A DNA stretch of 64,000 nt from Ampullaceana balthica. Its lineage: Eukaryota; Mollusca; Gastropoda; Lymnaeidae. Of the stretch, positions 60,130 through 64,000 are shown piece by piece (position 1 is the first letter of the stretch; each line of letters starts with the position of its first letter). The position numbers and the translations under genes were made by a program. Location of the stretch: NCBI GenBank assembly GCA_944989445.1, contig CALYLW010000013.1, positions 2,463,066 through 2,527,065 on the forward strand, given 5' to 3'. The notes beneath the pieces are model-generated. The model was given only the letters and a program-made list of their open reading frames with translations, had not been told where the DNA came from and did not search any database.

Positions 60130-60715
60130 GGGGCCGTGACTGCAGCTCTAAAAACGTATGTCAGTTTATCTCTTGGGGCCGTGACTGCAGCTCTAAAAAC
60201 TTATGTCAGTTTATCTCTTGGGGCCGTGACTGCAGCTCTAAAAACTTATGTCAGTTTATCTCTTGGGGCCGTGACTGCAGCTCTAAAAACTTATGTCAGT
60301 TTATCTCTTGGGGCCGTGACTGCAGCTCTAAAAACTTATGTCAGTTTATCTCTTGGGGCCGTGACTGCAGCTCTAAAAACTTATGTCAGTTTATCTCTTG
60401 GGGCCGTGACTGCAGCTCTAAAAACTTATGTCAGTTTATCTCTTGGGGCCGTGACTGCAGCTCTAAAAACTTATGTCAGTTTATCTCTTGGGGCCGTGAC
60501 TGCAGCTCTAAAAACTTATGTCAGTTTATCTCTTGGGGCCGTGACTGCAGCTCTAAAAACTTATGTCAGTTTATCTCTTGGGGCCGTGACTGCAGCTCTA
60601 AAAACTTATGTCAGTTTATCTCTTGGGGCCGTGACTGCAGCTCTAAAAACTTATGTCAGTTTATCTCTTGGGGCCGTGACTGCAGCTCTAAAAACTTATG
60701 TCAGTTTATCTCTTC
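60130..60715. repeat. 45-bp satellite, 13 almost identical copies
   Basis: Unit GGGGCCGTGACTGCAGCTCT plus AAAAACTTATGTCAGTTTATCTCTT in sequence order. Only the first unit differs (CGTATG for TTATG). Reading on plus gives a 197-codon ORF of 15-residue repeats (TAALKTYVSLSLGAV). No flanking exon features are seen. Confidence 0.97.
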
Positions 60716-60841
60716 CGCTGATCATTTGATGCTTGGCACAAATATTATAACTATGAATGGCGCTTCACGGCAACTAAAATATCTTAGAAAATGTTGGACT
60801 TGAGTCCAGATGTGGCAACGTTTAGTGAAATAGTAGTGAAA

Positions 60842-60995
60842 GGTTTAGTGAACTAGGGATGACAAGATGGGTGAATTTGTAGTCAAAGTTTGGGTAATAA
60901 AAGCTAGGATTATAGGTTTAGTGAACTAGGGATGACAAGATGGGTGAATTTGTAGTCAAAGTTTGGGTAATAAAAGCTAGGATTATAGGTTTTTG
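60842..60995. repeat. 73-bp tandem duplication, about two copies
   Basis: Two near-identical copies starting GGTTTAGTGAACTAGGGATG and ending AAAGCTAGGATTATA, followed by a partial third. Confidence 0.93.
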
Positions 60996-62990
60996 AACTA
61001 GGGATGACAGATTTGGTCAACAAGAGATGAATCAAATGGTCAACTGCGTGCCAGTAAAAGATTTGGTGATGTAAGAATGAAATGTTTGTAGAATGGTTGA
61101 TCCAAGCTTTTGTGACATACGTGGTGAAATGTGACCTAACGTATGAGCAAATGATTCAAATTTTTTCGTTATTTAAGTATAATAGGTTGGTTTTACCATG
61201 AACTAAAGGTTTGGTGGGGTAAGAAATAAAAGTTTTAAGACGGTCAAATATGCTTTCAATCTATTGATATTTTCTTCTTCCTTACTTCTGTATTTATATT
61301 GTGGCTGGAAGTGACATGAAAATGTACGCGCTAAATTTCTATTATAATTGAAATAAGAATGTTGTTTTATGTTAATAGTTATGTTTGATATGCTATGGAA
61401 ATGCAGACCATAGTCCCTTACATTCATGACTTGTGTGTGCTGTATGGAGTCAATTCAACATTTGTATGAAAGGTGCATGTGTTGGCGAGCTGCGGAAGGA
61501 GATTAGAGTGTCAGGAACTTGTGATTTTTTATAAATGACGTTGTTTTGTGACATCTTATCAGGCTCATACCTACCCTGTTTGCATGTTATCCATCTACTT
61601 GTCTATAAGCCAGATTGCAGTCTCACCCAGATTTTGTCCCCCCGCCCCCACCCCAACTGACGTGCAGACAGGAGTCGCTAATATCAAGTTCTTTATTTGA
61701 CTGGATTCGTTCACTTACTTTATGTACCTCACCGTCCCTTCTTTACTTCAGTTGTTTGACAGTCCAGGTGAATTCTTGATATACAACGGCTTAAAATATT
61801 CAATTTTCTATCAATGCACTGACCTGGGGGGGGGCGGTTGAAAGTGATGAGGGAGTCAAACATGACATTCCAGAATCGGCCCTTTAAGCCGTTTGGTGAC
61901 GTGCTTGTATCTATTCTATCGTTTGTCTGAGAGAGTAGGGTGCCAAGTGGATAACAGACTTTCTGAAATAGACTTTTGACATAGACTTTCTGACCATAAA
62001 TTTGTTTTACAGACTTTCTGACATATTCTTAATGAAATAGATTTCTGAAATAGACTTTCTTATATAATCTTTCTGCCACACAACTCAGTGATTTCTGTAC
62101 AAACATCTCACGTTGACACACAGATGTCCGCCACACGGCTAAACCACATTCCCTCATACACGGCAGCATTTAATAAACAGATGATTCAGATTAAACAAGT
62201 CACGGTTCGCTGACTTTCGCCTCCCGCCTCCCAATCCGAGGACAATAGATAGGTTGTTACTGCACAAGTAGAGGGAATCAACAACGCGCTCCATTTACAA
62301 TATTTAAAATATTTCGAGTTTTTAAAACTTCATTTTAACTTTAATATGAGATTTTAAAATGTGGTTTGAATATTATGTTAGAAGAAGGGCTCTTCTCTTC
62401 AAAACACAACTTTCATACAGTTAATTGAAAATTTTATTTTTGCACGGGCCCCAAAAATCTTTGGCATGGCTTTTACTGTAGAGTTCCGTTGTATTTTTAT
62501 TAAGAAATTTTAGTTTTGTTTAATGCTACATTTAAATTCATACAACTAAATTTAATTTTTAGATCGTTTGTCAGTTGAAGAGACGAACGTTTGGTGATAT
62601 ATTCTAACACAGTTAAATTTTGCGATATGCTAAAGAATTACCTATTAAAAAATATAACAGAAAATTAATAAAACATACGAATTAAAAATATCCGTTTTTT
62701 ATACAGGAAAATGTAAACCCGCATTATAACACCCACGGTTAATAGGTTATTTAACATCCCTGGTTTAGAGGATATTTAGTCGCCATTTTACAACGTTATT
62801 GAGAGCCTGTCTGAGCACACCTTTACTCACCTTTACTCACCCGTAGCCCTCGTTTACCTGGACCAACACGGTGCCCAACACACGTACCTATCGATCCACT
62901 AATCGACCTATCTCTCTGCCGTCAACGGTGAATGTTAAACGTGAAAGTTGTATTAAGCGCTGACCAATAATTACAATAATTATTTACAAT
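60996..62990. other. Intergenic, nothing recognised
   Basis: AT-rich DNA without coding signature or identified repeat. Short degenerate tandem motif (AGACTTTCTGACATA) around 61955-62060. Confidence 0.4.
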
Positions 62991-62991
62991 T

Positions 62992-63084
62992 GGCTCGCTT
63001 ACACTAAAGACAATTAATAACTTTTTGAATCACCGACACGCCTGGCGATTCGACATTGCTATTGTCTTTATGTGTAAGCGAACC
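62992..63084. repeat. Inverted repeat (hairpin) of about 23-bp arms
   Basis: Left arm GGCTCGCTTACACTAAAGAC followed by AAT; right arm ATTGTCTTTATGTGTAAGCG followed by AACC. About 46 bp separates the arms. It could be a tiny MITE or a cruciform-forming site. Confidence 0.75.
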
Positions 63085-64000
63085 TGTCAATGTTTTATTT
63101 CAATAAAATATTAAATGTATTTTTGGTTTAATAACTTAGCTTGTTTTCTAAATAAGTTTCTTTTTTAAAAACGAATCCCCCAACGGGACATTCATCTAGT
63201 ATTTCATATCTTCGTCTCATGTGTACATTAGAGTGCGATACTATCGTTATTGGCCAAATTCAATTCAGTGAACTCCATTTATCATTGTGACAAGTGGTGT
63301 GTGTCGACGGGTGTATTCAGCGGTTCTTAGATTCTAGGAGGCCCACCCTTAGAGTCGCTAAATTGGTTAATAAATTAAATGTGATGTTTCGAGATTGTAT
63401 GCAGTGTTTCCCCCGCGTGCAACGATCGAAACCAGGTTACTAAGATTAAATACTTAAATAATTAACTAAAGCAATTATTCTATTTTTTTTACAAATTTAG
63501 TTAAATATGAGAGAGAAGGGTAGAGGACGTGTGAAGTGTCATTCAATGTAATCAATGGAATCTATTAAAGAACATTGACAGAATTGGACAAAGTCATAGA
63601 CATACGTGGACATGGGCATTGACAGCATTGGACCGAGTCATAGATATACGTGGACATGGACATTGACAGCAGTAGTCAAAGTCATAGTTAATCCAAATGG
63701 TACAAGCTTGAATAATACCATAACAAAAATGATAATATGCTACGGCGACTAATAGAGTCTAAATAATCCCACACAACACTCAACACATTCATCATTACTC
63801 ACAAGAAAGTTTAAAGCTTACACTGAAAATCGCGCAGAACCGTCGCCTAACTTTAAAGGTTTCCCTTTTGAATTTTGAAATATACTTCCAGTTATATGCA
63901 GGTCACAGTTTTCATTTCTGAGGGACACATGAATGTCATGATTCATTATTCACTTCATTTCTTTGATAGAAAAATAGCGGGCTAAAGTTATAGCGCGTTA
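63085..64000. other. Intergenic end of window with a 46-bp duplication
   Basis: A unit containing CATTGACAGCATTGGACCGA and ATACGTGGACATGG is repeated about 2.5 times at 63575-63690. Nothing else recognised. Confidence 0.5.

Noticed and set aside
60136..60729. 197-codon ORF of 15-residue repeats
   Set aside because: It is the direct product of a near-perfect 45-bp satellite, with no flanking exon signals.

Overview
This window is a stretch of a repeat-rich, AT-rich animal genome. It is most likely from a gastropod mollusc, possibly a heterobranch. The evidence is a single 29-exon gene with GT/AG introns whose ectodomain combines galactose-binding lectin modules (fucolectin/F5-8C-like) with MEGF-type EGF repeats, a combination I associate with gastropod receptor tyrosine phosphatases. 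The repeat content fits too: Helitrons, hAT, PIF/Harbinger-type MITEs, pogo/Tigger, CR1/L2-like and RTE-like LINEs, a tRNA-SINE, a Ginger1-like element and many minisatellites. The species call is inference.

The only host gene I can support runs on the plus strand from 2290 to 50202. Its 29 exons sum to 3786 nt (1261 codons plus stop) and every junction is phase-consistent. Predicted protein: signal peptide (exon 1), one EGF-like module (exon 2), a divergent galactose-binding-like domain (exons 3-4), a canonical fucolectin-type domain (exons 5-6), five EGF-like modules (exons 7-11), a transmembrane segment (exon 12), a juxtamembrane region (13-14), a catalytic PTP domain D1 with WPD and HCSAGVGRTG (15-22), and a degenerate D2 (23-29) ending in a Y-A-N-I tail. 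It should be a type I membrane receptor phosphatase that couples extracellular recognition to tyrosine dephosphorylation.

Nearly everything else is intronic or 3' repeat. Intron 1 holds a 3.5 kb Ginger1-like transposon (2406-5946) and an RTE-like LINE (6887-about 9990, minus). Intron 4 holds a Helitron, an 81/88-bp satellite and a three-level nest (hAT > Harbinger-type MITE > 'AAATCCC' repeat). Intron 5 holds more AAATCCC repeats. Intron 6 holds a Tigger with a SINE inside, plus a MITE. Intron 7 holds a ZMYM1-type hAT, and intron 8 two MITEs around a decayed hAT transposase. Intron 16 has a 27-bp array. Intron 20 starts with a minisatellite that copies the exon 20 end and its splice donor. 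Intron 24 carries an antisense LINE with an intact 1093-codon ORF. A non-autonomous hAT lies 12 nt after the stop codon.

From about 53 kb to 64 kb I see no gene. The region holds minisatellites (42/45-bp, 17-bp, 28-bp, 45-bp), a Helitron-like tRNA-containing repeat and AT-rich DNA. Long ORFs there come from tandem repeats whose period is a multiple of three. All calls were made by reading the sequence; no database search, transcript or alignment was available.
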